Counted from the stretch's first letter, positions 9,277 through 18,395 are shown. The stretch: 64,000 nucleotides of DNA from Peptoniphilus pacaensis (GCF_900088125.1 NZ_FLQT01000003.1:124001-188000), one strand, 5' to 3'. A program made the numbers and translations. Notes: generated from the sequence alone by a model not told the origin.

Positions 9277-9302
9277 TGCAACCCGGGATAAGTGGCCTCG
9301 TC
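9277..9302 (+). promoter_or_regulatory. possible ECF-sigma autoregulatory promoter
   Basis: TGCAAC at 9277-9282, a 16-base spacer and CGTC at 9299-9302 match the general ECF promoter layout (-35 with AAC, -10 with CGTC). It lies about 80 bases before the sigma gene, where autoregulation would act. The start of the spacing is consistent with known ECF promoters, but binding by this particular sigma factor is inferred. Confidence 0.4.
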
Positions 9303-9381
9303 ACTTTTGATAAGGAGCTCCTACAAAAATAATGTCAGAACGACGACTCTCGACACGAATATACTAGTGAAAGGAGGAAAT

Positions 9382-9897
9382 ATGGAGAATAAAGATTTGA
9401 TACAAAGGCTGAAGAACAGAGATGAAGACGCTTTATACGTCGTGATCGAAGTCTATGGCAAAGTGTTAAAAGGCGTTATTTCAAAAACACTTTGGAAATA
9501 CCCGAGCCTTTGGGATGAGGCGATGAATGATTCTCTTCTAAGTATCTGGCAAAATATCGACTATTTTGATCCGAAGCGGTCTTCTTTTAAAAATTGGTGT
9601 GCTGCGGTTTCAAAATATAAAGCCATCGATTTGCTCCGAAGAGAAAGTAGATATAAAGCTATTCTTCTCGACGAAAATTCCGCGACAAAAGATCCCGACT
9701 TCCATTCCAATTTAGAAATAGAAGAAGCTCTATCCGCCTTGGACGATGAGGATAAAAAGCTCTTTGAAAATATTTTTATTCGCGGGCTTTCCTATGATGA
9801 GGCGGCATCGGAGCAACATATTTCTAAGGAAAACGCCTATCAAAAAGTCAGTCGGGCGAGGAAGTTTTTAAGAAGATGGAGAGGTGAAAATATATGA
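9382..9897 (+). CDS. ECF-family RNA polymerase sigma factor
   Basis: The 171-residue protein has sigma region 2 in its first half (LWDEAMNDSLLSIWQNIDYFDPKR, a -10 recognition region, with SSFKNWCAAVSKYKAIDLLRRE) and region 4 with a helix-turn-helix at the C-terminus (LSYDEAASEQHISKENAYQKVSRAR). The frame is open further upstream to 9292, but AGGAGG at 9372-9377 fixes the start at ATG 9382. It overlaps the next gene by four bases. The partner encodes a membrane protein that I read as its anti-sigma factor. Confidence 0.9.
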   Translation: MENKDLIQRLKNRDEDALYVVIEVYGKVLKGVISKTLWKYPSLWDEAMNDSLLSIWQNIDYFDPKRSSFKNWCAAVSKYKAIDLLRRESRYKAILLDENSATKDPDFHSNLEIEEALSALDDEDKKLFENIFIRGLSYDEAASEQHISKENAYQKVSRARKFLRRWRGENI

Positions 9898-10940
9898 AAG
9901 ACAATCTTTATGATCGATTAAACGATATGAAAATTGAATACGAAGAGGTTCCTCTCAAAGATTTTGAAAGAGAAAATCTCAAAAAGGTGGTGAAGAAATT
10001 GAAACGCAACAACAAGAGGCAACTTTTCGTCAGAAAAACAGGAGCGATCGCGGCCATATTGCTATTGGCCTTTGGCGTTACGAACCATGCATCCGGCGGC
10101 TATGTTTTGGCAAAGACGAGAGAGATCACGGACAACATCACACTGAGTTTGTCGAGTGCAATGGGTCTTTCAGCCGATGTAGACAAGTATAGCGTCAAAT
10201 TACATGAACCCTTTGAAATCGACGGCAAAAAATATGTTTTGGATACCATCACGACAGAGGACAATAATCTCTACGCCGTGCTTTTGAGCTTCAATGGTCC
10301 GGGTGAAAAGCTGTCGGAGGGTGCCAACTTAGCGGAGCTTAAAGTAAACGGAAAAAAAGTCAGCGTCCTCGGCTCAAGCGGCCAGGAAGGAAATTTGCCG
10401 GGCAAGCCCAATGTAACCGCCACCTCTTTAATGTATTCCTTGGAAAGTCCCCTACCGAAGGAAGGCACGGCACAGCTGGAGTTTATCTTTGACACGCTTT
10501 TAGGCAACAGCAAAAAAATTTCTATTACCACCCATGTGGATATGGCGAAGATGAAAATGGAGAAAAGGATCATCGCAAAAGATTTTGCCGTACCGAATTC
10601 AAATGGGATTATGATTAAGGAATTCGCCATGAGCCCGGCTTCACAAAAAATGATACTCACCTATCCGCCATCGGCGAAGGACACTATTTTTTCGGTGAAG
10701 GCGAGAGATTCAAAAGGTCGCTTGGTTTATTTTGAAACGATCGAAGCAAATGAAAACACGTCGACCCTCTACTTCTCGCCGGTTATCAGCGAAGTCACTG
10801 CCGATGAATTGTTAAACGACATCACATCATTGAAATGTCAATTATACAAAGCGGAACTTCCAAACCGTAGCGGGAAAGAATCCGATGAGGAACGGGCGAT
10901 AGGCGACGAATTTACCTTTGAATTGACTGCAAGTAAATGA
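9894..10940 (+). CDS. DUF4179-like membrane protein, probable anti-sigma factor
   Basis: A cytoplasmic stretch of about 45 charged residues is followed by one membrane helix (TGAIAAILLLAFGVTNHASGG) and a large extracytoplasmic region of about 270 residues. This layout and the overlap with an ECF sigma gene match the DUF4179-type proteins that sit beside Firmicute ECF factors. In this arrangement the N-terminal part would hold the sigma factor and the outer part would sense an envelope signal. No zinc-binding anti-sigma motif (HxxxCxxC) is visible, so the inhibitory role is inferred from gene order. A terminator follows the gene. Confidence 0.75.
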   Translation: MKDNLYDRLNDMKIEYEEVPLKDFERENLKKVVKKLKRNNKRQLFVRKTGAIAAILLLAFGVTNHASGGYVLAKTREITDNITLSLSSAMGLSADVDKYSVKLHEPFEIDGKKYVLDTITTEDNNLYAVLLSFNGPGEKLSEGANLAELKVNGKKVSVLGSSGQEGNLPGKPNVTATSLMYSLESPLPKEGTAQLEFIFDTLLGNSKKISITTHVDMAKMKMEKRIIAKDFAVPNSNGIMIKEFAMSPASQKMILTYPPSAKDTIFSVKARDSKGRLVYFETIEANENTSTLYFSPVISEVTADELLNDITSLKCQLYKAELPNRSGKESDEERAIGDEFTFELTASK

Positions 10941-11020
10941 ATCGTGCCTTTTCGTAAAATAAACGTCTTTGAAGGTATAAAAATAAATCACATCAACGAA
11001 CATGAGCCTTTTTATATGAA

Positions 11021-11050
11021 AATGCCGAAGCCCCTTTGGACTTCGGCATT
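11021..11050 (+). terminator. hairpin, probable terminator of the sigma operon
   Basis: Ten-base perfect stem AATGCCGAAG / CTTCGGCATT with a ten-base loop. Only a short T tract follows, so it may act with the hairpin just downstream. Confidence 0.6.
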
Positions 11051-11062
11051 TGTCTGCAATCT

Positions 11063-11090
11063 GAAGCGAGCGTTCTGCTCGCTTTCTTTT
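11063..11090 (+). terminator. second terminator hairpin of the sigma operon
   Basis: Stem AAGCGAGC / GCTCGCTT with a five-base loop, followed by TCTTTTT. The convergent decarboxylase gene ends 23 bases further on. Confidence 0.7.
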
Positions 11091-11112
11091 TATGCTTTTT
11101 TAATCGCGCATT

Positions 11113-12465
11113 CTACCTTCGGACGTCGCTCTCTTTAATTACCGAGACCATGCCCTTATCCGAGCCCATGGCGTTCTTGCTTTCTTCCACGGCCCGAATC
11201 ACTTCTTCCGTAATCCTTTCGCCGTAGGTGACGATGGGAATTCCCGGCGGATAGGGCGTTAAATTTTCCGCCGCCACACGATCCTTCGCATCACGAAGGG
11301 GCAGCCGCTCCGTCTCCTTAAAAAAGGCCTCTCGAAGGCTCAAGACCGCCTCCGTCTTCGGATAGGCGCCATTCGGGGGAGCCATGTCTTCTTCTCTAAC
11401 CGGAAGAGCGTTCAGTGTGTGGATCAAGCGCTCCACGTCTTCTTCACTATTGTAGGGCGAGAGTATGGCCAGGGCGTAATAGGCGTCGCCCATTTCCAAA
11501 TAAATGCCCTTCTCGGCCAAAAGAGTTACCACTTCGTCGCCTCGGTAGCCGGGCAGGTGAAAGAGAAACTTCATGGGATCGGCACAGCAGATGAGATCCC
11601 CCCGCTCCTTCACCACGTCGATCTTCGGCAAGCTTTCCTCCAAATGCTTTCTGTAGGAAAGAAGCTTCTCCCAATCGAAGGCCTTCCCCGCCGCCACGGC
11701 GTATTCCGACGACAGCATGAGAAGATAGGAAGGCGAGGTGGAGAGAAAAAGCCCCATGCCCTTTAACAGCTTCCGCTCATCCACATCGCCGTTGATATGC
11801 AAGAGGGCCGCTCCCGTCAGTGCCGCCATGGTCTTGTGCAGAGACTGCACCGTGTATTCGGCACAAGTCACGGCGCTGTAAGGGGCGAGGGGCGTAAAGG
11901 CCCAATGGGCGCCGTGGGCTTCGTCGACGATCAGCGCCTTTTTTCTTTCGTGGACGATGTCTGCGATTTCTTTCAGCTTCAGCCCGCCGCCGAAATAATC
12001 GGGGCTCGTCAAAAACACGGCGGCGATGGCGGGATCCGCCGCCAAGGCATCTTCCACATCAGCCGGATCCACGCCTGCGAACAGACCCGTCGCCTCGTCC
12101 ACGGGCGCGGGCAGATAAACCAACTCCAGGCCCAATTCCACGGCGGCGTGGAAGAGGGAGAGATGGGAGTTGCGCTGAATTAAAATTTTGTCGCCGGGCT
12201 CGGCGGCGAGATAGAGGGCGAGCTTCACGCCGGTGGTGGAGCCCGCGGGAATCAGGACGCTTTTATCCACGCCGTAGGCTGCGGCGATTTCCTCTTGGGT
12301 CGAGGCGATGACATCTTCCGGATTTAAAAGATTGTCCGCCCCGGTGACTTCCGTCCAATCGTCGGACAAATCGAAATCGAAGGCCACCCGCCCCTTGTGT
12401 CCCGGCATGGCGAAATTGGCGCCGCCGCGAAAAGTCTTCAGTCGTTCGTATAAATAACGCATCAT
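11113..12465 (-). CDS. Orn/Lys/Arg decarboxylase-family PLP enzyme
   Basis: The 450-residue protein has the major PLP-binding domain of basic amino acid decarboxylases. It shows AMPGHKGR near the N-terminus, PAGSTTGVKLAL, the cofactor Asp in LIVDEAHGAHW, and the Schiff-base Lys in SLHKTMAAL at about residue 211. It is shorter than the inducible 700-residue enzymes and matches the short Firmicute type (YaaO/SpeA-like), which may make agmatine, cadaverine or putrescine. Substrate cannot be told from sequence. The start is ATG 12465, overlapping the TGA of the radical SAM gene (TGATG), so the pair is coupled. Confidence 0.88.
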   Translation of the reverse strand: MMRYLYERLKTFRGGANFAMPGHKGRVAFDFDLSDDWTEVTGADNLLNPEDVIASTQEEIAAAYGVDKSVLIPAGSTTGVKLALYLAAEPGDKILIQRNSHLSLFHAAVELGLELVYLPAPVDEATGLFAGVDPADVEDALAADPAIAAVFLTSPDYFGGGLKLKEIADIVHERKKALIVDEAHGAHWAFTPLAPYSAVTCAEYTVQSLHKTMAALTGAALLHINGDVDERKLLKGMGLFLSTSPSYLLMLSSEYAVAAGKAFDWEKLLSYRKHLEESLPKIDVVKERGDLICCADPMKFLFHLPGYRGDEVVTLLAEKGIYLEMGDAYYALAILSPYNSEEDVERLIHTLNALPVREEDMAPPNGAYPKTEAVLSLREAFFKETERLPLRDAKDRVAAENLTPYPPGIPIVTYGERITEEVIRAVEESKNAMGSDKGMVSVIKESDVRR

Positions 12466-13343
12466 CAATAACCGTAGCGCTGACGGCGCATATTCCTTTC
12501 CTCGTCGCTCATTCCCTCGTATGCCGCCCTAAGCTTTGCGAGTATCTCTTCCTTTTCGGAAAAACGACCGATAACCGGCGCCGCATTGTAGGCGTGAATG
12601 CCGAAGAAAAGAGCCTTAGGGTGTAAATCCAAATGCTCCAGAAGGTGAATCTCCTCGAGCAAAATATCCCCCTCCGTCAAGGGCACGAACTCCCCTCGCC
12701 GCACTTCCTCGGCCAGCTCCGTGTTGGGGTGGACCGTCGTCGTCAGCGGCGCCACGCTTCGAGGCCGGTGCTTGTTTAAAAGAGCCGCCGTCTCCTCGGC
12801 GTGGGTGAAGCTGTCTTCCTTGCCGGCGATGCCCGCCATCACCATGCAGATCCAGTCCATCCCCGCCTCTTCCAGCTTGGCCAACTCCCGATACTCGTCT
12901 TCTTGAGTGCAGCCTTTTTTTATGCGCTTCAAGGTGGGATCGTGGGCGGTTTCGATGCCGATGTAAAGCTGATTGTAGCCGGCCGCTCTCAAGCGCTTTA
13001 AGTCCTCTAGGGACTTGTTTTTCAAATTATAGATAGAGGCGTAACAGGTAATGGTATCCACATGAGGCAGATACTCGTGGATCCAGCCGGCGATTTCCAG
13101 CAGATACCCCGCGTCCAAAACAAAGGGATCGCCGTTTACTAGAAAAATTCGGTCGATGCGGTCGGCATAGGCGGAAAGCTCCCGCAGATCCGCCAAAATT
13201 TGTTCCTTCGGCGACTTTCTGAAGGACACGTCCTTGTACATGGCGCAATAGGTGCATTGATTATGAGAACATCCTACCGTCACCTCCAGCAAAGGGTTGT
13301 AAGCCTCGCTGGGCGGACGAAATGTTTGTCCCGTATAGTGCAT
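12465..13343 (-). CDS. radical SAM protein
   Basis: The 292-residue protein has the cluster motif CSHNQCTYC (Cys25, Cys30, Cys33) near its N-terminus. The spacing Cx4Cx2C is that of a known subfamily also showing TVGCSHNQC. AdoMet-binding features FLVNGDPFVLD and the later GIETAHDPTLKRIKKG fit an Elp3/oxygen-independent coproporphyrinogen oxidase-like core. No C-terminal extra cluster or B12 domain is visible. The gene overlaps the decarboxylase by one base, so a joint pathway is possible, but the reaction is unknown. Confidence 0.85.
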   Translation of the reverse strand: MHYTGQTFRPPSEAYNPLLEVTVGCSHNQCTYCAMYKDVSFRKSPKEQILADLRELSAYADRIDRIFLVNGDPFVLDAGYLLEIAGWIHEYLPHVDTITCYASIYNLKNKSLEDLKRLRAAGYNQLYIGIETAHDPTLKRIKKGCTQEDEYRELAKLEEAGMDWICMVMAGIAGKEDSFTHAEETAALLNKHRPRSVAPLTTTVHPNTELAEEVRRGEFVPLTEGDILLEEIHLLEHLDLHPKALFFGIHAYNAAPVIGRFSEKEEILAKLRAAYEGMSDEERNMRRQRYGY

Positions 13344-13487
13344 GATACTTTCCTTTCCGTTTCAACTATTCTGTGCTTCCATTCACTATACCATGAAAAG
13401 CACCGCAGGATTGAAAAAAGCGGCCGAGCGGCTCACTAAATGCAAGTCTTATAAGAACCAGTGTAGAGAATCCTTAGATGGCAAGAG

Positions 13488-13523
13488 AAAAGGCTGTGAA
13501 CTTGAATGCTCATAGCCTTTTTT
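13488..13523. terminator. bidirectional terminator hairpin
   Basis: Long stem, AAAGGCTGTGA paired with TCATAGCCTTT with one G-T pair, extended by GCAAGA / TCTTGC arms, and T-runs on both strands. It closes the minus-strand locus that ends at 13548. Confidence 0.8.
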
Positions 13524-13547
13524 CTTGCTAACACAACATGAATGTTT

Positions 13548-14045
13548 CTATTCTAAACTTTTAATTCTACTTACAAGAGTGTTTTGACTATGCTTTTCAT
13601 AAAACTTACAAGTAAATATTATTCCAATGATTATATTCGCAAAGTTCACAAGAATAAGAGGTCTAATCACGAATCTAAAGGATGTCCACTTCGTCTGTTC
13701 CATAAAATCTATCAAGATATATTGATCGACAAGAAGCATAATGATGAAAGAAAATAATAAGCCACAAAAAGAATAAATCAAATTCTTTTTCACCAAATAT
13801 TTTTTGATGTTTTTCTTAGTCATTCCAATTGCTTCAAGGATTGATAAGTTCACCATGTTTCGTAGTATTTCAGTAGCAATAACGTTAATAAAATTCAGTA
13901 CAGATATTAAGAATAATACTATAGATAAACTGTAGCCAGAAAATTCTATTAGGTTTTTGAATTCCATTGTAGATTTAATCTGAAGGTCTCTTGAATCGTA
14001 GGAAAATCCTGGTTCATTTTCAAAAGATTTTAATAACTTAGAATC
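13548..14045 (-). pseudogene. FtsX-type ABC permease, C-terminal fragment
   Basis: The frame is open from just after a TAG at 14048-14046 to the stop at 13548. It encodes about 165 residues, although an ATG occurs only at 13967. It has the last membrane part of an FtsX/MacB-type permease: LSIVLFLISVLNFINVIATEI, then SILEAIGMTKKNIKKYLVKKN, then two more membrane segments. Intact BceB-like or MacB-like permeases are several times longer, and the substrate-facing and N-terminal parts are missing. It may be expressed as a fragment but cannot make a complete transporter. Confidence 0.75.
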
Positions 14046-14104
14046 CTATCTATCAAGTATACCTAGTTTAATAAGCTAATTTATTTTCCAAAATAGTAAT
14101 CATT

Positions 14105-14947
14105 TTAATAAATATCTCTTTTGCTAAGAATCATGGTATTCAATATTATCATAATAATCAAATAAATAATCGATAATAATGTCACTCTTAAATAAATAGA
14201 ATCACTGCTATCAATTGATAGTAATACTATGTTTCCTGATATAAGATAATTCATAATTGAAAATGATAAATTTCCAGATATTTGATGAAATATTGTATCA
14301 ATTATTTGTAATATTCCAGCTGACTCAAGGAGACCAATAATAAGTGTAACGGCAGAATTTCTTATCAAATACGCTAAAAACATTATTATAATACTATAGG
14401 TTATATATAATAGGTATTCTGTGAGTATATATTTTATGAATATTCCTATTTCTGTGAATTTCAAATATCCTTCCATAAAGTAAAATGATAATGACATAAT
14501 AATAAAACTAGTAATAAATATAGCTAATGTGTATACACATATTATTGCTACTTTTCCTAAAGTTAGCTCTATTTTTTTTGGAAAAACTTGATTAATATTT
14601 TTTAGAAAACTAGATTTAAGTTCATCTCCTATATACATCACAATAAAAACTGTTTGAAACATCAATAAAATTTTACTTTGAATATTTCTCATAAATAATT
14701 CAGTTATAGGTATATAGCCTAAATCTAACCAATCTGGAATCACACTTCCAACATAAATCCCCCAATTTATCTGTGTGAAATTTATTTTCAAGTTTTCTAG
14801 TGCTGCTTTATCATTAATATAGTAATGATAATCAACTTTTGTCATATACACAGATCCAATTATCATAAGACTACTAAGAATTAAAATTATCCATGGATAT
14901 TTGTTTTTTCGTAGTCTATATAACTCTAATTTTATTGCTCTACTCAT
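14105..14947 (-). CDS. ABC-2 type permease (antimicrobial-peptide exporter-like)
   Basis: A 280-residue hydrophobic protein with about six membrane segments. The N-terminus SRAIKLELYRLRKNKYPWIIL is typical of ABC-2 permeases that work with BcrA-like ATPases in lantibiotic or bacitracin self-protection. It overlaps the ATPase gene by four bases and surely forms a complex with it. The gene is very AT-rich compared with the flanking core genes. The exported substrate is unknown; immunity to a peptide antibiotic is the usual role of such pairs. Confidence 0.8.
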   Translation of the reverse strand: MSRAIKLELYRLRKNKYPWIILILSSLMIIGSVYMTKVDYHYYINDKAALENLKINFTQINWGIYVGSVIPDWLDLGYIPITELFMRNIQSKILLMFQTVFIVMYIGDELKSSFLKNINQVFPKKIELTLGKVAIICVYTLAIFITSFIIMSLSFYFMEGYLKFTEIGIFIKYILTEYLLYITYSIIIMFLAYLIRNSAVTLIIGLLESAGILQIIDTIFHQISGNLSFSIMNYLISGNIVLLSIDSSDSIYLRVTLLSIIYLIIMIILNTMILSKRDIY

Positions 14948-15843
14948 CTTAATATCTCCATATAATAATCTTCAAAACTCATTTCTTTTACAGAAATTGA
15001 ACTTATTTCTATACCACAATTTACTAACAAAGAGTTTATTAGACTTATTTTATCAAAGTAATCATTTAATATAACTTTTCTACTATTTATAATCTCGTTT
15101 TCATATCCATGTTTATTTAAAATTTTTGATACTTCATTTGTATTGTTGGTTATTATCTCTATCCTTGATCTACATTTTTTATGCAAGTCTTCTATTGTAA
15201 ACTCAGCTAATAACTTCCCTTTTGAAATTACTCCAAAATCTGTTGCGATTTTAGATAACTCTTCTAATATATGGCTTGATATAATTATGGTAATGCCATA
15301 TTTTTTATTAATTTCTTTTAACATATTTCTAATATCGACTATTCCTTGGGGATCAAGTCCATTAATTGGCTCGTCTAAAATAATAATTTCAGGAGATCCT
15401 ATAAGTGCCATTGCAATACCAAGTCTTTGTTTCATTCCTAAAGAGAAGCTCTTAACTTGTTTATCATAACAATTTTCCAGCCCAACTATTTTAAGTATTT
15501 CTTTTATATACACTTCATTTTCTATATCATAAGATAAGCATTTTAATTTCAAATTGTCATAAGCTGTTAGCTGCATATATAATGCTGGCGTTTCTATTAA
15601 GTTGCCTACTTTACTAAAATAACTAGAATTTTTTTTAACATTGTTACCAAATAGCTCTATATTCCCACTACTCTTATTAGATAATCCAGATATCATCCTC
15701 ATAATAGTTGATTTTCCGGCTCCATTATCTCCTATTAAACCATAAATAGATTGTTTTTTTACTTTTAAATTAACATTATCTATCGCTGTAAAATTTCCGA
15801 AATTTTTTACTAAATTTTTAGTTTCTAATATATATTCGCTCAT
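14944..15843 (-). CDS. ABC transporter ATPase, BcrA/lantibiotic-protection type
   Basis: The 299-residue ATPase has Walker A GDNGAGKST, signature FSLGMKQRLG, Walker B IIILDEP with NGLDPQG, and the switch His in IISSHIL. A C-terminal extension of about 80 residues follows, as in BcrA-like proteins. The frame is open to 15909, but the start is taken at ATG 15843 (MSEYILETKNL), which has AAAGGA before it and aligns with the family. It pairs with the overlapping ABC-2 permease. Confidence 0.88.
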   Translation of the reverse strand: MSEYILETKNLVKNFGNFTAIDNVNLKVKKQSIYGLIGDNGAGKSTIMRMISGLSNKSSGNIELFGNNVKKNSSYFSKVGNLIETPALYMQLTAYDNLKLKCLSYDIENEVYIKEILKIVGLENCYDKQVKSFSLGMKQRLGIAMALIGSPEIIILDEPINGLDPQGIVDIRNMLKEINKKYGITIIISSHILEELSKIATDFGVISKGKLLAEFTIEDLHKKCRSRIEIITNNTNEVSKILNKHGYENEIINSRKVILNDYFDKISLINSLLVNCGIEISSISVKEMSFEDYYMEILR

Positions 15844-16092
15844 TTGATCATTCCTTTCTATAATTTCATGAGGAATCCTATATAATGATATTATATCTCC
15901 TACTTTCAATATAATTATAAGAGCTTTTCTAAGATGTTTCAGCTAACTTTTGTGAATATTCTTTATTATCTTTGCTATATAATTTTTAGTCATTGAAAAT
16001 ACTACATCACTTATTCTTTGAATCCCTTGTTCAAGAAAAATTAATACTATAATCCTATTTTAACTTTTCCCTTTTACTTCAGAAATTGCTCT

Positions 16093-16698
16093 TTACTTCA
16101 ATTCTGTGTAAAACACCTTTCCCCTAGGGGATTTGAGCCATCTTTCGTCCAAATTAAAAATTAAGTCTTCGTTTTTTAAATTTATGCTTATACATTTTTC
16201 ATCTAATATTACTTTAAATTCTCCCAAAACATCTTCTACTATTTCTTTTAAATTTGCTTGATGTTTTTGTAAGGAAATAATATCGGATTCTAGCCTAGAA
16301 GATTTTACTAGGTTTTGAATTAAAAATTCTAGTTTATTAAGTTCATACTTTATAATTTCAAGATACTCATCTTTCGGATCATCTTCTAAAAGACTAATGT
16401 ATAAAGAAAGGTTGGTAATGGGTGTCTTGGTTTGGTGTGATATATCTGCTATTAAATCTCTTGTTTTACTTTTTTCTGTATTTATTTTCGCTTCTTTTAC
16501 TTGGCTGGCATACAAAAACTTAATGAGCTTTGATTTTATTTTAGATAATTCCTTTTCATCAAATTCAGTAATTTCTAAATCTCCATCTAAAGCCTTATCA
16601 ATATAAGCTGAAAATTCACGCATTTCATTTCTCAAGACGATGTATTTAAATACAAGAATTCCAATTATAATTACTAGAATACCTACTAAAACTGCCAT
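16093..16698 (-). pseudogene. sensor histidine kinase truncated before its ATPase domain
   Basis: The 201 residues give a membrane helix (VLVGILVIIIGILVFKYIV), a HAMP-like linker, and a dimerisation domain with phospho-acceptor His88 in DISHQTKTPITN. The catalytic domain begins (NLKNEDLIFNLDERW) but then breaks off into an unrelated tail, SPRGKVFYTELK, and stops. The N, G1 and G2 boxes are missing, so the protein cannot bind ATP or phosphorylate itself. It overlaps the response regulator gene by 13 bases. The bases from 15844 to 16092 hold no recognisable kinase sequence. Confidence 0.8.
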
Positions 16699-17339
16699 TT
16701 ATATCCAACTCCAAAGACTGTATCTATAGGATCATAGGGTTTTAATTTATTTCTGATTCTGGAAATATTGACACTCAATGTATTTTGATCAATAAATTCA
16801 TCATCTATTCCCCAAACAAAATCAAATAACAATTCCTTAGTTATAACTTGAGACTTATTTTTTATTAGATGGTACAACAGTTTTGTCTCTGTCCTTGTAA
16901 AATCTATGTTTTTATTATCTACATAGAAAATATTTTCATTGAAATTAAAATCTAGACCCTTGTTCTTATAAAGATTTAAATCACAAGACACTATTTTTTC
17001 AAAAGCTCTTTTTATCTTTGCTTCTAATATTCCTAAAGAAAAAGGTTTTGTTAGATAGTCGTCTGCCCCTAAATTTATGGCTGAAATTATATATGCTTCC
17101 AGATCTATGGCTGATAAAACTATTATAGGAATTGATGAACCTTGTCTCGTATATTTTATTATTTCAAGTCCATCTCCATCCGGCAAATTCATATCAAGTA
17201 AAACCAAATCGGCATCATCAATAAAAGTTTTGGCTTCACTCATTGTGCTTACAGAGAAAACCTCATAGTCTTTATTCAACGCGATTGAGAGACCTTTATT
17301 TAAATTTTTATCATCCTCGATTATTAGTATCTTTTTCAT
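16686..17339 (-). CDS. OmpR-family response regulator
   Basis: A receiver domain (IIEDD acidic pocket, phospho-acceptor Asp49 in LVLLDMNLPDG, Lys in LTKPFS) is followed by a winged-helix DNA-binding domain (TRTETKLLYHLIKNKSQVI, LSVNISRIRNKL). The length of 217 residues is normal. An upstream in-frame GTG exists at 17351, but ATG 17339 (MKKILIIEDD) matches the family start. In BceR/VanR-like loci this protein switches on the neighbouring ABC genes. Its kinase partner here is broken, so any activation must come from another kinase or a small phosphodonor. Confidence 0.88.
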   Translation of the reverse strand: MKKILIIEDDKNLNKGLSIALNKDYEVFSVSTMSEAKTFIDDADLVLLDMNLPDGDGLEIIKYTRQGSSIPIIVLSAIDLEAYIISAINLGADDYLTKPFSLGILEAKIKRAFEKIVSCDLNLYKNKGLDFNFNENIFYVDNKNIDFTRTETKLLYHLIKNKSQVITKELLFDFVWGIDDEFIDQNTLSVNISRIRNKLKPYDPIDTVFGVGYKWQF

Positions 17340-17513
17340 ACCTTTTACCACCGTATTCCACGTCCATTATTATAAATTTTATATCGAACTCTTAAAAAAT
17401 CGACACGAAGATAAACACCTTCATGCCGATTAAATATTATAGGATTAAATCTTTCATTAAAAGGATCTAAAACCGCTTTGTTTTCCTGTCATCTTTCATC
17501 TGAAGAAGACATG

Positions 17514-18269
17514 TTATTCTTTTTTGCCCATGAGAGCGTAAGGCAGTGCCACGAGAAACACGCCGCCTAACATATTTCCCAAGGTGACGGTGGCGAGATT
17601 ATACATATAAGCCCCTGCGGTCATGGTCGTGTGCGGGGCGAGAGCATCCAAGGTGAGCAAAGTCATATTGGCGACGGAGTGTTCGAAGCCTACGGTAAAG
17701 AACAGAGACAGGGCCCAGAAGATCATGATCAGCTTGCCCGTCTCGGACTTCATTTTCATGGAGCACCACACGGCGAGGCAGACCAGCATATTACACAGGG
17801 CGCCACGCAAAAGCAAAGGGACGAAGGGCACGCTCACCTTGGCAGCCGCCGCGGCGGCAATGGCCTGAAGAAAAGCGTCGTTTGCGAGGCCGGTGTGAGA
17901 AAAGACCCAGGCGAGAAAAATGCCGCCCGCCCAATTGCCTAAGAAGCAAATGAGCCAAAGCTTCAGCATCTCCTCTGCCGATACGGTCTTTTTCATCACG
18001 CCCATGGCCATGACGAAATTATTCCCGGTGAAAAGCTCCGCCCCCGCCATGACCACGAAGCTCAACGCGCAGGCGAAGGACATCCCCATCACGAGCTTGG
18101 TCAGGGAGAGATCGCTGAAGGAAGCGATGGTAAAGGCAAACAAAACGCCAAAGCCGATAAATACCCCCGCCATCATGGAGGCGATGAAATAGCCCCCGGG
18201 ATTTGTCTTTAAAAATCGCACCTTCCCCGCTGCCGCTTGCGCCACCTGCTCTACTTCTTTATGAAACAT
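17514..18269 (-). CDS. formate/nitrite channel (FocA/NirC family)
   Basis: The 251-residue membrane protein has the six-helix FNT layout, with GGYFIASMMAGVFIGFGVLF in the first helix, the ELFTGNNF stretch and NWAGGIFLAW. Members of the family move formate, nitrite or hydrosulfide across the membrane. With nifJ in the window and a fermentative lifestyle, formate is the likely cargo, but no pyruvate formate-lyase gene is nearby. The start is ATG 18269 behind GGAGGT; the longer frame to 18356 has no ribosome site. It appears to stand alone. Confidence 0.88.
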   Translation of the reverse strand: MFHKEVEQVAQAAAGKVRFLKTNPGGYFIASMMAGVFIGFGVLFAFTIASFSDLSLTKLVMGMSFACALSFVVMAGAELFTGNNFVMAMGVMKKTVSAEEMLKLWLICFLGNWAGGIFLAWVFSHTGLANDAFLQAIAAAAAAKVSVPFVPLLLRGALCNMLVCLAVWCSMKMKSETGKLIMIFWALSLFFTVGFEHSVANMTLLTLDALAPHTTMTAGAYMYNLATVTLGNMLGGVFLVALPYALMGKKE

Positions 18270-18339
18270 AGGCACCTCCCGCCCTTTCGTAATCCGCTTT
18301 AAACTCCTCTTATTGTACCAAGATTCGCCCATTCTGTGT

Positions 18340-18363
18340 AAAAAAAGAGCGCACATAGCGCCC
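18340..18363 (-). terminator. terminator of the DUF3798-type ABC importer operon
   Basis: On the minus strand, GGGCGC / GCGCTC with a five-base loop is followed by seven T residues. It lies about 35 bases after the stop of the last permease gene. A further small hairpin (CTCGC / GCGAG) precedes it. Confidence 0.75.
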
Positions 18364-18395
18364 TTTTCTCTCGCCGAAGCGAGTATTAATTTTTT

